A stretch of DNA of 32,250 nt from an uncultured Pseudomonadota bacterium (GCA_913060515.1 CAJXRZ010000073.1:1-32250); one strand, 5' to 3'; counted from the first letter of the stretch, positions 8,244-15,626 are shown. Translations and numbers: made by a program. Notes: generated from the letters alone by a model not told the origin.

Positions 8244-9913
8244 TCTTTCTCCTGATGAACGCAGCCTTGGCGACCCCACCTCCGGGTCTGATGCCGGCCC
8301 TGGAGTCTGAGCTGGAGCGGGCGACCACCGAGCTCAAGCTTCAAGACGAGGCCCCTCCCTACTGGGTGTCCTACGACGTGGTGGACGGAGAGTTCGCGAC
8401 CTTCTTTGCGGAGATGGGCGCGGTGCTCTCCTCGGATGTCGTTCCATACCGGATCATGCGCGTGGAGACGCGGGCAGGGGACGCCAGCTACGACTCCGGC
8501 AACTTTGATGCCTTTGGCGAGTCCAACGGGGTGCTCTCCGTGCGCTTGCCCCTGGACAACGATGAGACGGCCTTCCGCCGCAGCATCTGGTTGGCCACAG
8601 ATGCCTCCTACAAGCAGGCCGTAGAGCAGCTCTCCCGCAAGCGCGCCGAGTTGCCTCCAAGTGACCCCGCCGTGAGTGAGCTGCCAGCCATGCTGCCGGC
8701 TGAGCCTGTGGTGGACCTGAGCGGTGGCCCGCTGCCCTTGGATCCAGAGGGCGTAAAGTCCACGGTCGTGTACCTCTCCAAGGTGCTCTCTGAGTACCCT
8801 GAGCTGGAGCAGGGCCAAGCCGCTGGCCGCGACTGGCAGGGTCAGCGCATCACGGTCAGCAGCGAGGGCACCCGCCTGGTGACGGACACTGGCTACACGG
8901 TGATCCGTGTAGAAGCGGTGCTCAAGCACTCCGATGGAAGCCGCCTTCGCAACGGCCGCTGGTGGGTGGCGCGCACCGCCGCAGAGTTGCCGCCCATGGA
9001 AGAGATGGAGGCCGAGGTCCGCGAGATGGCCGAGTGGCTGGTCGCGCTCGAGGACGCCCCGGTGCTCAAGGAGTACTTGGGTCCAGTGCTCTTTGAAGAG
9101 ATCGCCAGTGTGGAGCTCTACCGTCAGCTGGCTGCCGGCGAGTTTGTGGGCACGCCTCCCGAAGCGCAAGGCCGCGGCATGTTTGGCGAGGCCCCCATCT
9201 CCAGGCCAACCGCGCGGGTGGGTCGCCGGCTCATGCCCGCTGGCTGGACCGTCGTAGACGACCCCAACGCCCAGGAAGCCGGGCGCTACAGCCGGGACCA
9301 AGAAGGGGTGCCCGGTGAGCGCGTTGTGCTCATCGAAGATGGTGTTGTACGCCGGTCTCTCAACAGTCGGATTCCTTCCAAGGGGGCCGAGAAGTCCACG
9401 GGTCACGGCCGCAGCATGGGCGCCGAGCGCCGTGAGGCTCTGCCTAGCAATGTTCAGGTCTCCGCCAAGCGTGCCCGCGCCGAGCGTGCCCTGCGTCGCA
9501 AGGGCCTGAGGATGGCGGCCCAGACTCAGAACGAGGGCCTGTTGGTCATTCGCCGAATCGAGCCGCCCGCCATGTCTGAGGACATGGACATCACCTTCAT
9601 GGGCGAGGGACCCGGCGCTGGCCTGACTCGCCCTTACGAGGCCTATCTGCTCATGCCCGATGGCAGCGAGCAGCCGGTGCGCGGATTGCAGTTCTCCGGT
9701 GTGGACCGGCGCGCTCTACGCGATGTGGTGCTGGCGGGAGAGACCGCGGCGCCGGTTGGTGTCATGGACGGTCCTCCCGGGCCGGAGCGCTTTTACATTG
9801 GCGCTGTGGGCGGCCTTCCAGGCAGCTGGGCGGTGCCAGCGGTTCTGGTGTCCGAGCTTGAGCTGGATGGTGGCGGTGGCGGTGACCAGCGGGTGCTGGC
9901 GCGGCCTGAGTAG
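8240..9913 (+). CDS. Secreted TldE/PmbA-like non-catalytic partner
   Basis: A 557-residue paralogue of the preceding protein, beginning with a short signal peptide, MIFLLMNAALATPPPG. The two align along their length: DEAPPYWVSYDV here against DEPPYHLAIGV in the partner, KVLSEYPEL against VFLEYPDV, and KSTGHGRSMGAERREALPSNV against SNGHGRRQPGNA. At the metal-site position it reads GPVLFEEIASVELYRQL instead of FFHEIFGHRIEGH, and the C-terminal cysteine segment is replaced by FYIGAVGGLPGSW, so both metal-ligand sets are absent. This parallels PmbA/TldE, the non-metal subunit of the TldD-TldE heterodimer. The ATGA overlap with the catalytic gene implies coupled, stoichiometric synthesis. Confidence 0.85.
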   Translation: MIFLLMNAALATPPPGLMPALESELERATTELKLQDEAPPYWVSYDVVDGEFATFFAEMGAVLSSDVVPYRIMRVETRAGDASYDSGNFDAFGESNGVLSVRLPLDNDETAFRRSIWLATDASYKQAVEQLSRKRAELPPSDPAVSELPAMLPAEPVVDLSGGPLPLDPEGVKSTVVYLSKVLSEYPELEQGQAAGRDWQGQRITVSSEGTRLVTDTGYTVIRVEAVLKHSDGSRLRNGRWWVARTAAELPPMEEMEAEVREMAEWLVALEDAPVLKEYLGPVLFEEIASVELYRQLAAGEFVGTPPEAQGRGMFGEAPISRPTARVGRRLMPAGWTVVDDPNAQEAGRYSRDQEGVPGERVVLIEDGVVRRSLNSRIPSKGAEKSTGHGRSMGAERREALPSNVQVSAKRARAERALRRKGLRMAAQTQNEGLLVIRRIEPPAMSEDMDITFMGEGPGAGLTRPYEAYLLMPDGSEQPVRGLQFSGVDRRALRDVVLAGETAAPVGVMDGPPGPERFYIGAVGGLPGSWAVPAVLVSELELDGGGGGDQRVLARPE

Positions 9914-9916
9914 CGA

Positions 9917-10135
9917 TCAGTCGATGCTGGCTGGAATCTTGCCGACAAAGCTTGCGTCCAGCTTCAACTCAGTGTCCAGCTCGGCTTTCTGCATTCCCAG
10001 CATGATGGCCACATCCGGCCCAGGGACCTGGACCTTGTAGGTCACGTCTGGCAGGACCATGGGATCCGCGTCCTGTGCGGGCGCCGGCTCTGGCTGGGTT
10101 TGCGCGAGGAAAGCAGAGAGAAGCAGGGAGATCAT
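9917..10135 (-). CDS. Tiny exported protein of unknown function
   Basis: A 72-residue product, MISLLLSAFLAQTQPEPAPAQ..., with a short signal-peptide-like start, a Pro/Ala/Gln linker and a 45-residue mature part (VLPDVTYKVQVPGPDVAIMLG...DTELKLDASFVGKIPAS). The periodic pattern suggests a beta-rich core. ATG 10135 was preferred to the longer open frame because it puts the hydrophobic run at the N-terminus; there is no strong Shine-Dalgarno sequence. It is convergent with the TldE-like gene (stops 3 nt apart) and divergent from the Rrf2 gene. Not recognised; it could be a small periplasmic accessory protein. Confidence 0.5.
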   Translation of the reverse strand: MISLLLSAFLAQTQPEPAPAQDADPMVLPDVTYKVQVPGPDVAIMLGMQKAELDTELKLDASFVGKIPASID

Positions 10136-10210
10136 GCAAGCAGCATGGACTTGGATGGGCCAGGAACTCAAGAAAAATCCCTCTTGGGCCTTGCCTGGGT
10201 CGAGTGTGTA

Positions 10211-10229
10211 CCTAAACTGCTTACATATG
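10211..10229 (+). promoter_or_regulatory. Putative Rrf2 autoregulatory site
   Basis: CCTAAACTG at 10211-10219 is repeated exactly upstream of the dehydrogenase gene at 10688-10696. Here it abuts the regulator's own start codon (ATG 10227), flanked by TGTA/TACA arms, a position suited to autorepression. The site is inferred from the shared word only. Confidence 0.4.
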
Positions 10230-10646
10230 CTCACCCGCAACACCCACTTCAGCATCGGCGTCCATGTGCTCACGGCGCTGGCCGTTCATCGCGGCAGTCC
10301 GGTGACCTCCACCAAGCTGGCGGAGAGCGTAGACACCAACCCGGCGTTTCTTCGGCAGGTCATCGGTCAGCTGCGCAAGGCAGGCCTGGTTCAGACCAAG
10401 CTCGGAAAGGGTGGGGGCTCGCTGCTGGACCGAGAGGCCCAGGACATCAGCCTGCTCGATGTCTACCGGGCCACCGTGGGAACCGCTGGATTGGCCACGC
10501 ACGACTGTCCCCCTGACAGTGAGTGCTTCGTGGCCCAAGGTGTCCCACAGGTGATGAGTCGGCTCTCAGCGCGCTTGGATGCAGCGGTGGCTGCGGAGTT
10601 GGCGGGCACGAGCATCGCTCAGGTGGCTGAAGAAGTCCGGGTTTAA
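10227..10646 (+). CDS. Rrf2-family transcriptional regulator
   Basis: A 139-residue winged-helix DNA-binding protein: HFSIGVHVLTALAVHRGSPVTSTKLAESVDTNPAFLRQVIGQLRKAGLVQTKLGKGGG is the Rrf2 helix-turn-helix and wing (read by eye). The C-terminal half contains only two close cysteines, CPPDSEC, rather than the three-cysteine cluster of IscR/NsrR, so a classical [Fe-S] sensor is unlikely; it looks more like YwnA-type members, some of which are thiol- or redox-responsive. ATG 10227 has no good Shine-Dalgarno sequence. The neighbouring short-chain dehydrogenase, 89 nt downstream on the same strand, shares a promoter word and is the likely target. Confidence 0.88.
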   Translation: MLTRNTHFSIGVHVLTALAVHRGSPVTSTKLAESVDTNPAFLRQVIGQLRKAGLVQTKLGKGGGSLLDREAQDISLLDVYRATVGTAGLATHDCPPDSECFVAQGVPQVMSRLSARLDAAVAAELAGTSIAQVAEEVRV

Positions 10647-10687
10647 GCATCTCTTTCTCTTGGGGCAGCATGCCGCTGCTCTGACTC

Positions 10688-10711
10688 CCTAAACTGTAAG
10701 TAAGTTAGCAA
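10688..10711 (+). promoter_or_regulatory. Putative Rrf2 operator upstream of the SDR gene
   Basis: The segment CCTAAACTGTAAGTAAGTTAG lies 25-48 nt before ATG 10736. Its ends form an imperfect inverted repeat (CTAA...TTAG), and CCTAAACTG is identical to the word at the Rrf2 start. The spacing fits an operator overlapping the core promoter. Confidence 0.45.
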
Positions 10712-10735
10712 CACACATTCAAAAAGGAGGCCATC

Positions 10736-11488
10736 ATGGCCCAAGCACTGAACAACAAGATCGCACTCATCACTGGCGGAACCACGGGCATCGGCCTTGC
10801 TACGGCCAAGCGCTTCGCAGCCGCTGGCGCCACGGTCATCGTCACTGGTCGCAACCCGGAGACCTTGGAGGCCGCTCGAGCGGAGCTGGGGGACAAGGCC
10901 GTCGTGTTGGCCTCGGATGCGGGAGATCCTGCAGCCATTGCCGCGCTCTTTGAGTGGGTGAAGAAGGAACATGGTCGGCTGGACGTGCTCTTCCTCAACG
11001 CCGGAATCGCCCAGTTCGCGCCTCTTGGAGATGCACCGGCCGAGTTCTTCGACCGCATGTACCAGGTCAACGTGCGTGGCCCCTGGCTCGCCATTCAGGC
11101 CGCCATGCCGGTGCTCGGTCAGGGCAGCAGCGTGATCGTCAACACCTCGATCTCCAACGTAAAGGGCATGGCTGGAGCCAGCGCTTACGGCGCTACCAAG
11201 GCGGCTCTGCGCAGCATCGTGCGCACCGCAGCCACCGAACTCTCTCCCTTGGGCATTCGCATCAACGCGATCTCCCCAGGTCCCATCTCCACGCCCATCT
11301 ACGGCAAGCTGGGCATGCCCAAAGAGGCCTTGGACGGCTTCGCGGCAGGGGTCGTAGGACAGGTTCCCTTGGGACGCTTTGGCGAGCCCAGCGAGATCGC
11401 CGAGACCGCCCTGTTCTTGGCCAGCTCAGCATCCTCCTTTATTCAAGGAGTCGAGATTCCAGTTGATGGAGGTATGACCTCGGTTTAG
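10736..11488 (+). CDS. Short-chain dehydrogenase/reductase (SDR family)
   Basis: A classical 250-residue SDR oxidoreductase using NAD(P)(H). It has the nucleotide-binding TGGTTGIG at 13-20, NAG at 88-90, the active-site serine region NTSIS (136-140), and the catalytic YGATK with Tyr151 and Lys155; it ends with a typical GVEIPVDGG. TGR at 37-39 at the end of beta-2 would favour NADPH. It has a strong ribosome-binding site (AAAGGAGG, 7 nt before the ATG). Regulation by the adjacent Rrf2 repressor is likely. Such Rrf2/HxlR-SDR pairs often respond to reactive electrophiles or oxidants; the substrate here is unknown. Confidence 0.93.
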   Translation: MAQALNNKIALITGGTTGIGLATAKRFAAAGATVIVTGRNPETLEAARAELGDKAVVLASDAGDPAAIAALFEWVKKEHGRLDVLFLNAGIAQFAPLGDAPAEFFDRMYQVNVRGPWLAIQAAMPVLGQGSSVIVNTSISNVKGMAGASAYGATKAALRSIVRTAATELSPLGIRINAISPGPISTPIYGKLGMPKEALDGFAAGVVGQVPLGRFGEPSEIAETALFLASSASSFIQGVEIPVDGGMTSV

Positions 11489-11508
11489 GGGCGATCCGAT
11501 TGCAGCCT

Positions 11509-11537
11509 GGGCGAGCTTTTCTTGGAAAAGTACGCCT
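11509..11537 (+). terminator. Stem-loop after the SDR gene (possible terminator)
   Basis: GGCG-AG-CTTTTC-TTG-GAAAAG-TA-CGCC forms a stem with one internal 2-nt mismatch and a 3-nt loop, beginning 20 nt after the dehydrogenase stop. No U-run follows, so it may be a processing or Rho-assisted site rather than a full intrinsic terminator. It sits just upstream of the ECF-type promoter of the next unit. Confidence 0.4.
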
Positions 11538-11541
11538 GGGC

Positions 11542-11568
11542 TGTCGATCTTTGGCAGGCTGCTTCGAC
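11542..11568 (+). promoter_or_regulatory. Predicted ECF42 sigma-dependent promoter
   Basis: TGTCGA (11542-11547), a 17-nt spacer, then CGAC (11565-11568), lying 50 nt before the first DGPF gene. As recalled from work on ECF42 sigma factors, their target promoters carry TGTCGA at -35 and CGA(T)C at -10 upstream of DGPF genes; this site fits. TGTCGA and TCGACA (11564-11569) also form a perfect inverted repeat. No such site is seen before the second DGPF gene, so both DGPF genes and the sigma gene are probably one transcript. Confidence 0.6.
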
Positions 11569-11617
11569 ATCTTGGTGAACCTGCCTTTTCGGTAGGTACC
11601 CCCAAAGGAGATTTCCC

Positions 11618-11971
11618 ATGCAGTACCTGCTCGCCATCTACGAAGACGAATCCATCAACGCCAACCGCAGCCCAGAGGACTGGGGCCCGTACATGGCCAA
11701 GTACCAGGCCTTCACCCAGTCCATCATCGAGAGCGGCCACTTCAAGGCAGGCGACGGACTCCAGGGTACCCAGACCGCCACTTCTGTGCGGGTTCGTGAC
11801 GGCAAGACTGCTCTGACCGACGGCCCCTTCGCTGAGACCCGTGAGGCGCTCGGCGGCTACTACCTGATCGAAGCCAAGGATCTGGACGAGGCCACCGCCA
11901 TCGCCGCCCGCATCCCCACCGCCCAGACCGGCACCATCGAAGTCCGCCCTGTGATGGTCTACGGCGAGTGA
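11618..11971 (+). CDS. DGPF/YCII-family protein 1
   Basis: A 117-residue member of the YCII-related family (PF03795, DGPF subgroup). The signature is [18 protein letters not shown] in the second half; the N-terminus MQYLLAIYEDES is the usual first beta strand of a ferredoxin-like fold. Biochemical function is unknown for the family; related YciI proteins have been suggested to be small enzymes with a conserved His/Asp pair. It has a strong ribosome-binding site (AAAGGAG). A close tandem copy follows 78 nt later, and then an ECF42 sigma factor. Likely expressed from the TGTCGA promoter upstream. Confidence 0.92.
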   Translation: MQYLLAIYEDESINANRSPEDWGPYMAKYQAFTQSIIESGHFKAGDGLQGTQTATSVRVRDGKTALTDGPFAETREALGGYYLIEAKDLDEATAIAARIPTAQTGTIEVRPVMVYGE

Positions 11972-12049
11972 TTCGGGTCCGGGCTCCACTGAGGAGTCCA
12001 TTTTTGAGCGTCCAGTGACTGCCCTGAGCGGGCACGACAGGAGAATTTG

Positions 12050-12403
12050 ATGCAGTTCATGCTTATCCTCTATGAAAACGAGTCCACCGCCTACCAGCCG
12101 GGTTCCAAGGAGTTCGAGACCATGATGGAGGAGTTTGGCACCTTCACCCAGTCCATCATCGACGCCGGTCAGTTCAAGGGCGGGGAGGGCCTGCAAGGCG
12201 TCGACGCGGCGGTCTCTGTGCGGGTTCGCGACGGCAAGGTCGAGCGCACGGACGGGCCCTTTGCGGAGACCCGCGAGGCCTTGGGTGGCTACTACCTCAT
12301 CGAGGTGGAAGACCTGGCGACCGCCAAAGCCATCGCCGCCCGCCTTCCCATCGCCAAGACCGGAACCGTGGAGATTCGCCCGGTGATGGTCTACGGCGGG
12401 TGA
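12050..12403 (+). CDS. DGPF/YCII-family protein 2
   Basis: A tandem paralogue of the preceding gene with identical length (117 residues), the same [18 protein letters not shown] block, and the same C-terminus (RPVMVYG). The N-terminal third differs most ([18 protein letters not shown]). ATG 12050 follows AGGAGA by 6 nt. Its TGA overlaps the GTG of the sigma factor gene (GTGA), so DGPF2 and the sigma factor are translationally coupled. The duplication suggests a heteromeric pair or subfunctionalised copies. Confidence 0.92.
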   Translation: MQFMLILYENESTAYQPGSKEFETMMEEFGTFTQSIIDAGQFKGGEGLQGVDAAVSVRVRDGKVERTDGPFAETREALGGYYLIEVEDLATAKAIAARLPIAKTGTVEIRPVMVYGG

Positions 12404-13614
12404 GTCGAGAGACCCTGGCCCAAACCCTCTCCCTGGAGCACGGCCGCTTGGTCGCGCTCCTGGGGCGCTGGGCCGGGGGCGACTTGGGGTTGGCCGAGGA
12501 TGCCCTCCAGCAGGCCTGCGTGGCCGCCTTGGAGCAATGGCACCAGGCCCCCGACAACCCCGCCGCTTGGTTGCTGCGTACGGCCCGAAACAAGCTGGTG
12601 GACCAGATGCGGCGCCAAGGCAAACAGGTGCAGCTCGGTCCTGAGCTGGACGCGGTCGCGGGGGAAGGCGGACCAGAGGCAGGGGAGATCCCCGATGAGC
12701 GACTGCGGCTGATCTGCACCTGCTGTCACCCCGCGCTCTCTCAGAGTGCCCAGGTCGCTCTGACTCTGAAGACCGTGGCTGGAATGGAGATTCCGGAGCT
12801 TGCTCGGGCTTTTCTTGTCGAGCCCGTCACCATGCAGCAGCGCCTGGTTCGGGCCAAGCGCAAGATCCGAGACGCTGGGATTCCCTACCAAGTCCCTGGC
12901 CCCGAGGCCTTGCCCGAGCGCCTGAGCGCTGTGCTCAAGGTGCTCTACCTGATCTTCACCGAGGGCTGGGCGGCCACCTCGGGCACCCAGGTCGTGCGCG
13001 CTGGGCTCTGCGACCAAGCCCTCTCGCTGGCGCTGGTGCTGCGGGCTCTGTTGCCCCAGCAGGGGCGCGTGCATGCGCTTCTAGCACTGATGCTGCTGCA
13101 AGACGCCCGGCGCAGCACCCGGCAGGATGAACGTGGCCGACCTCTGTTGCTCTCTGAGCAAGACCGAGGCCAGTGGGACCACCAGCGCATCATGGCCGGC
13201 ATGCTCAGTCTGCAGGAAGCGGTGCGCCTAGAGGCCATCGACTCCTACGGACTTCAGGCCGCCATCGCCGGTGTTCACGCCCGAGCCCCGCACTACCAGG
13301 ACACCGACTGGAAGCAGATTCTGGCGCTCTACGAGCAGCTCTACACCCTGCAGCCCGATGCGGTCGTGGCCATGAACCGGGCCGCTGCGCTCTTCCAGGT
13401 CCGGGGTGCCCAAGCTGGACTCAATGCTCTGGTGGTGCTGGAGCTGGAGCTGGGCGGCTCGCATGTCTACTGGTCGGCCAAGGCCGCGATGCTCAGGGAG
13501 CAGGGTGCTCGGGTTGCGGCAGCGCAGTGTCTGCGGGAGGCCCTTGAGCGCGTCGGAAACCGGCCGGAGCGCCTCTGGCTCGAAGACGAGTTGGCCAGAC
13601 TGACCCAGAGCTGA
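12400..13614 (+). CDS. ECF42-type RNA polymerase sigma factor with TPR-like C-terminal extension
   Basis: A 404-residue ECF sigma factor. Region 2 is near residues 8-70 ([28 protein letters not shown], then [17 protein letters not shown]). Region 4 is near 105-165 ([44 protein letters not shown]). A C-terminal extension of about 220 residues (DUF6596 then TPR-like: [43 protein letters not shown]) is the hallmark of ECF42. This family lacks a conventional anti-sigma factor and is nearly always encoded beside DGPF genes, as here. The GTG start at 12400 overlaps the DGPF2 stop. The extension is thought to control activity; the inducing signal is unknown. Confidence 0.92.
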   Translation: MSRETLAQTLSLEHGRLVALLGRWAGGDLGLAEDALQQACVAALEQWHQAPDNPAAWLLRTARNKLVDQMRRQGKQVQLGPELDAVAGEGGPEAGEIPDERLRLICTCCHPALSQSAQVALTLKTVAGMEIPELARAFLVEPVTMQQRLVRAKRKIRDAGIPYQVPGPEALPERLSAVLKVLYLIFTEGWAATSGTQVVRAGLCDQALSLALVLRALLPQQGRVHALLALMLLQDARRSTRQDERGRPLLLSEQDRGQWDHQRIMAGMLSLQEAVRLEAIDSYGLQAAIAGVHARAPHYQDTDWKQILALYEQLYTLQPDAVVAMNRAAALFQVRGAQAGLNALVVLELELGGSHVYWSAKAAMLREQGARVAAAQCLREALERVGNRPERLWLEDELARLTQS

Positions 13615-13626
13615 CGGAGGCGAGGC

Positions 13627-13959
13627 TCAGTCCAGGGTCTCGCCCTCCAGCTCCTCCGACATGCGCTCGATCAACTCGCAGGCATCGTCCCAGGCCTCGT
13701 TGTTGTCCCCATCCCCGGCCTCCATGTTCAACACGATGCCGTCCCGGCCCATGTCGTAAGCGGAGATCTCCACCTCGAAGTTCCCGCTGCCCTCTTCCTG
13801 AGGCACCTTGAAGAAGCAGGTCACCGTATCCGGCGCCTCCTTCTCCACTTCGACGGTGACCCCTTGGAACATCGCTGCCACGCTCTGCGCGGCGAGCTTG
13901 AGCTCCCCCAGGTCTAGGTGGCCCATCTCCAGTTGGTAGCTCAGCTCACTCACAAACAC
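13627..13959 (-). CDS. Small acidic hypothetical protein
   Basis: A 110-residue protein, not recognised. It has alternating helix and strand patterns (LDLGELKLAAQSVAAMF; VTVEVEKEAPDTVTCFFKVP; NFEVEISAYDMGRDGIVLNME) and an acidic C-terminus (ELIERMSEELEGETLD). No signal peptide, so probably cytoplasmic. The start is GTG 13959 (GTG TTT GTG AGT), with a second GTG two codons later equally possible; the ribosome-binding site is weak (GAGAGC). It is convergent with the sigma factor gene and downstream of a strong hairpin that separates it from the secreted-protein gene. Confidence 0.65.
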   Translation of the reverse strand: MFVSELSYQLEMGHLDLGELKLAAQSVAAMFQGVTVEVEKEAPDTVTCFFKVPQEEGSGNFEVEISAYDMGRDGIVLNMEAGDGDNNEAWDDACELIERMSEELEGETLD

Positions 13960-13977
13960 GCTCTCATGGCGAGGGGA

Positions 13978-14008
13978 CCCAGGCCCGCGAGGAGATCGCG
14001 AGCCCGGG
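13978..14008 (-). terminator. Strong GC stem-loop after the secreted-protein gene
   Basis: On the minus strand CCCGGGCTCGCGA, loop TCTCC, TCGCGGGCCTGGG forms a 13-bp stem with two G-U pairs, starting 22 nt after the stop at 14031. Because the G-U pairs become A-C mismatches on the other strand, the structure favours the minus-strand transcript. There is no U-tract, so it is either a non-canonical terminator or an mRNA-stabilising element. Confidence 0.5.
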
Positions 14009-14030
14009 CCGTTTAGCCGAGCGCTTGGGC

Positions 14031-15494
14031 TCAGTCGAACTGGAGGGGCACGCCGTCGATCAAGATGTCGCCGTACTTCGCGGTGTTGTCCGCGCCGGAG
14101 ATCTTGCCCGAGGTGCTGCCCGACGCGCTCAGGGTGTCCAGCTCGCTGCCCTCGGCGGTGGTCAGGGTGGTGGTCAGGCTGTAGTTGGCGGGAAGTCCAG
14201 CGTCGGCCACCTGTACCCAGCGGTCGAACTGCAGCAGGAGCTCGGCGTTCAACTCCGTCTCCAGGGGAGCGGGGCCCTCGTAGGGCTCCTCGAAGATGAT
14301 GTTGGCGCCGGAGACGTCCTCGCCCTCCCAGGCCACATGGGCGTGGGTGCCGTTGCTGTTCGTCACCAGGCTGATGGCGCCCTGTCCATCGCCAAAGGTG
14401 ACGTAGGCGGTGTTGTTCGAGCCATCTTCGTTGGTGGCAGGAACCGTCAGCTCCACCTCGTACTGCTGACCCACCGGGTCGCCCGCTTCGTCGATCAGGT
14501 CGATGAGGCAGAGGTAGATGTAGTCCGCGGGAGACTCTCCAGGGTCGAACTCCAGGCCTTCGTAGACAAAGGCCTGCTGTGTGCGGACCGGCGTGTCGTC
14601 CACAGTCATCATCACGCTCTCACCGGTGGCGTTGTCCACCAGGTCCACTTCCAAGGCCGAGGCGCTGCCATCGCTGATGGTCCAGGTGGCCAGCTTGGCG
14701 TTGCCCTTCTTGTTCTCCTTCAGGGTCATCTTGCTCAGCTCAGGGGTGGTGGTGTTCTCTACCAGAGTCACCGTCTCACTCTGGCTGTCCAGCACCACGC
14801 CATCGGCGTCGTAGAGCACCGTGTCCACCACGACCGAGTCGTAGGCGCTTAGGTCGGTCTCGGTGCTCTGGGTCCACTTCTGCCGCACCTCATCGATGCT
14901 CAGAGAGACCGGGGTGCCGGAGTCCAGGCTCGCCGTGATGGTGTAGTCCCCGCTTCCGTCCCAGCTCTTGTCCTCGTTCATCAGCACGACGGAGAGCGCG
15001 CCGGTTTCGGCGTTGACCTTGGCCCGCACCTTCCAGCCATCATCGTTGCCGCCTTCTGCCGTACGGGCGTCCAGGCCGTCCACGCTGACCTCGAACTCCT
15101 GCTGCTCGCCGAAGGGGTCGCCGTTGCTGTCTGCAAAGCTGAGGGTCAAGGTGGACTCAGCGCTCATGCCGCTGACGTCCAGGGTTCCGCTGCCCACGAC
15201 CCGGCCGCGCACAGCGCTGTCCATCGTCATCTCCTCGAGAACGAGGCCATCGGAGTCCGTGATGCTGACCTGTGCGCTGGACACCGAGCCGGCCTCATCG
15301 CCTTCGGACTTGACCACCACCTTGAAGCCGGAGCCTGTGCGCCGCTTCTTGATGCGGATGTTCTTGACCCGTCCCGTGAAATCCGCTGCCTGTGCCACGG
15401 AGAGACCAGGCTGGTCCACGAGCTGTGCGCCGGTGCTGACGGCTAGGCCGCAGAGTGCGAGAAGGGTGCTTGCCAGAGTGATTTTCTTGAGCAT
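14031..15494 (-). CDS. Large exported beta-rich protein of unknown function
   Basis: A 487-residue protein with a clear signal peptide: MLKKITLASTLLALCGLAVSTGAQ, with Lys-Lys, a hydrophobic core and a small-residue cleavage zone. The mature part is acidic, Thr/Ser/Asp/Gly-rich and made of repeated predicted beta-sandwich units (ADFTGRVKNIRIKKRRTGSGFKVVVKSEGDEAG; SSAQVSITDSDGLVLEE; LTLSFADSNGDPFGEQQEFEVSVDG; VVVDTVLYDADGVVLDSQSETVTL), with DxDG-like turns that could bind calcium. It has only one cysteine in the mature region. It is likely a periplasmic or surface protein; no family is recognised. Its leader and upstream region are duplicated about 260 bp upstream at 15721-15832. Confidence 0.8.
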   Translation of the reverse strand: MLKKITLASTLLALCGLAVSTGAQLVDQPGLSVAQAADFTGRVKNIRIKKRRTGSGFKVVVKSEGDEAGSVSSAQVSITDSDGLVLEEMTMDSAVRGRVVGSGTLDVSGMSAESTLTLSFADSNGDPFGEQQEFEVSVDGLDARTAEGGNDDGWKVRAKVNAETGALSVVLMNEDKSWDGSGDYTITASLDSGTPVSLSIDEVRQKWTQSTETDLSAYDSVVVDTVLYDADGVVLDSQSETVTLVENTTTPELSKMTLKENKKGNAKLATWTISDGSASALEVDLVDNATGESVMMTVDDTPVRTQQAFVYEGLEFDPGESPADYIYLCLIDLIDEAGDPVGQQYEVELTVPATNEDGSNNTAYVTFGDGQGAISLVTNSNGTHAHVAWEGEDVSGANIIFEEPYEGPAPLETELNAELLLQFDRWVQVADAGLPANYSLTTTLTTAEGSELDTLSASGSTSGKISGADNTAKYGDILIDGVPLQFD

Positions 15495-15568
15495 GGTGGC
15501 CTCGATTTTCGGGTTCCCCTTGAACCTAAAATGCAGACACGGAGTTGGGATCCCACGCGGCTCCTACG
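15457..15568 (-). repeat. Duplicated leader/upstream region, copy A
   Basis: Covers the first codons (MLKKI) and about 75 nt upstream of the large secreted-protein gene. It aligns with copy B at 15721-15832, including the shared TTCTTGAGCA around the start, GGGTTCCC about 20 nt upstream, and the block 15543-15568, which matches 15804-15829 at 20 of 26 positions by eye. Confidence 0.7.
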
Positions 15569-15587
15569 GGGTGCCGCTCCCCTCCCC

Positions 15588-15626
15588 AAAACAAAGGAGC
15601 GGCGCAGGGATGCCCCTACGCCGCTC
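15588..15626 (-). terminator. Intrinsic terminator of the 35-codon leader ORF
   Basis: On the minus strand GAGCGGCG, a 14-nt loop, CGCCGCTC forms an 8-bp all-GC-type stem (15597-15604 with 15619-15626), followed by C and the U-run TTTGTTTT (15588-15595). It lies 25 nt after the short ORF's stop at 15651 and would end that transcript before the secreted-protein gene. A third complementary segment (15573-15580) could pair with the same arm instead. Confidence 0.65.

Noticed and set aside
7179-9406. Two long minus-strand frames (366 and 422 codons) opposite the TldD/TldE-like genes
   Set aside because: They lie opposite motif-bearing genes with signal peptides and a coupled ATGA junction; no recognisable protein features of their own.
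10227-10646. Rrf2 protein as an IscR/NsrR-type iron-sulfur sensor
   Set aside because: Only two closely spaced cysteines are present instead of the usual three.
11972-12049. Second ECF42 promoter before DGPF2
   Set aside because: No TGTCGA word is present; DGPF2 is probably on the upstream transcript.
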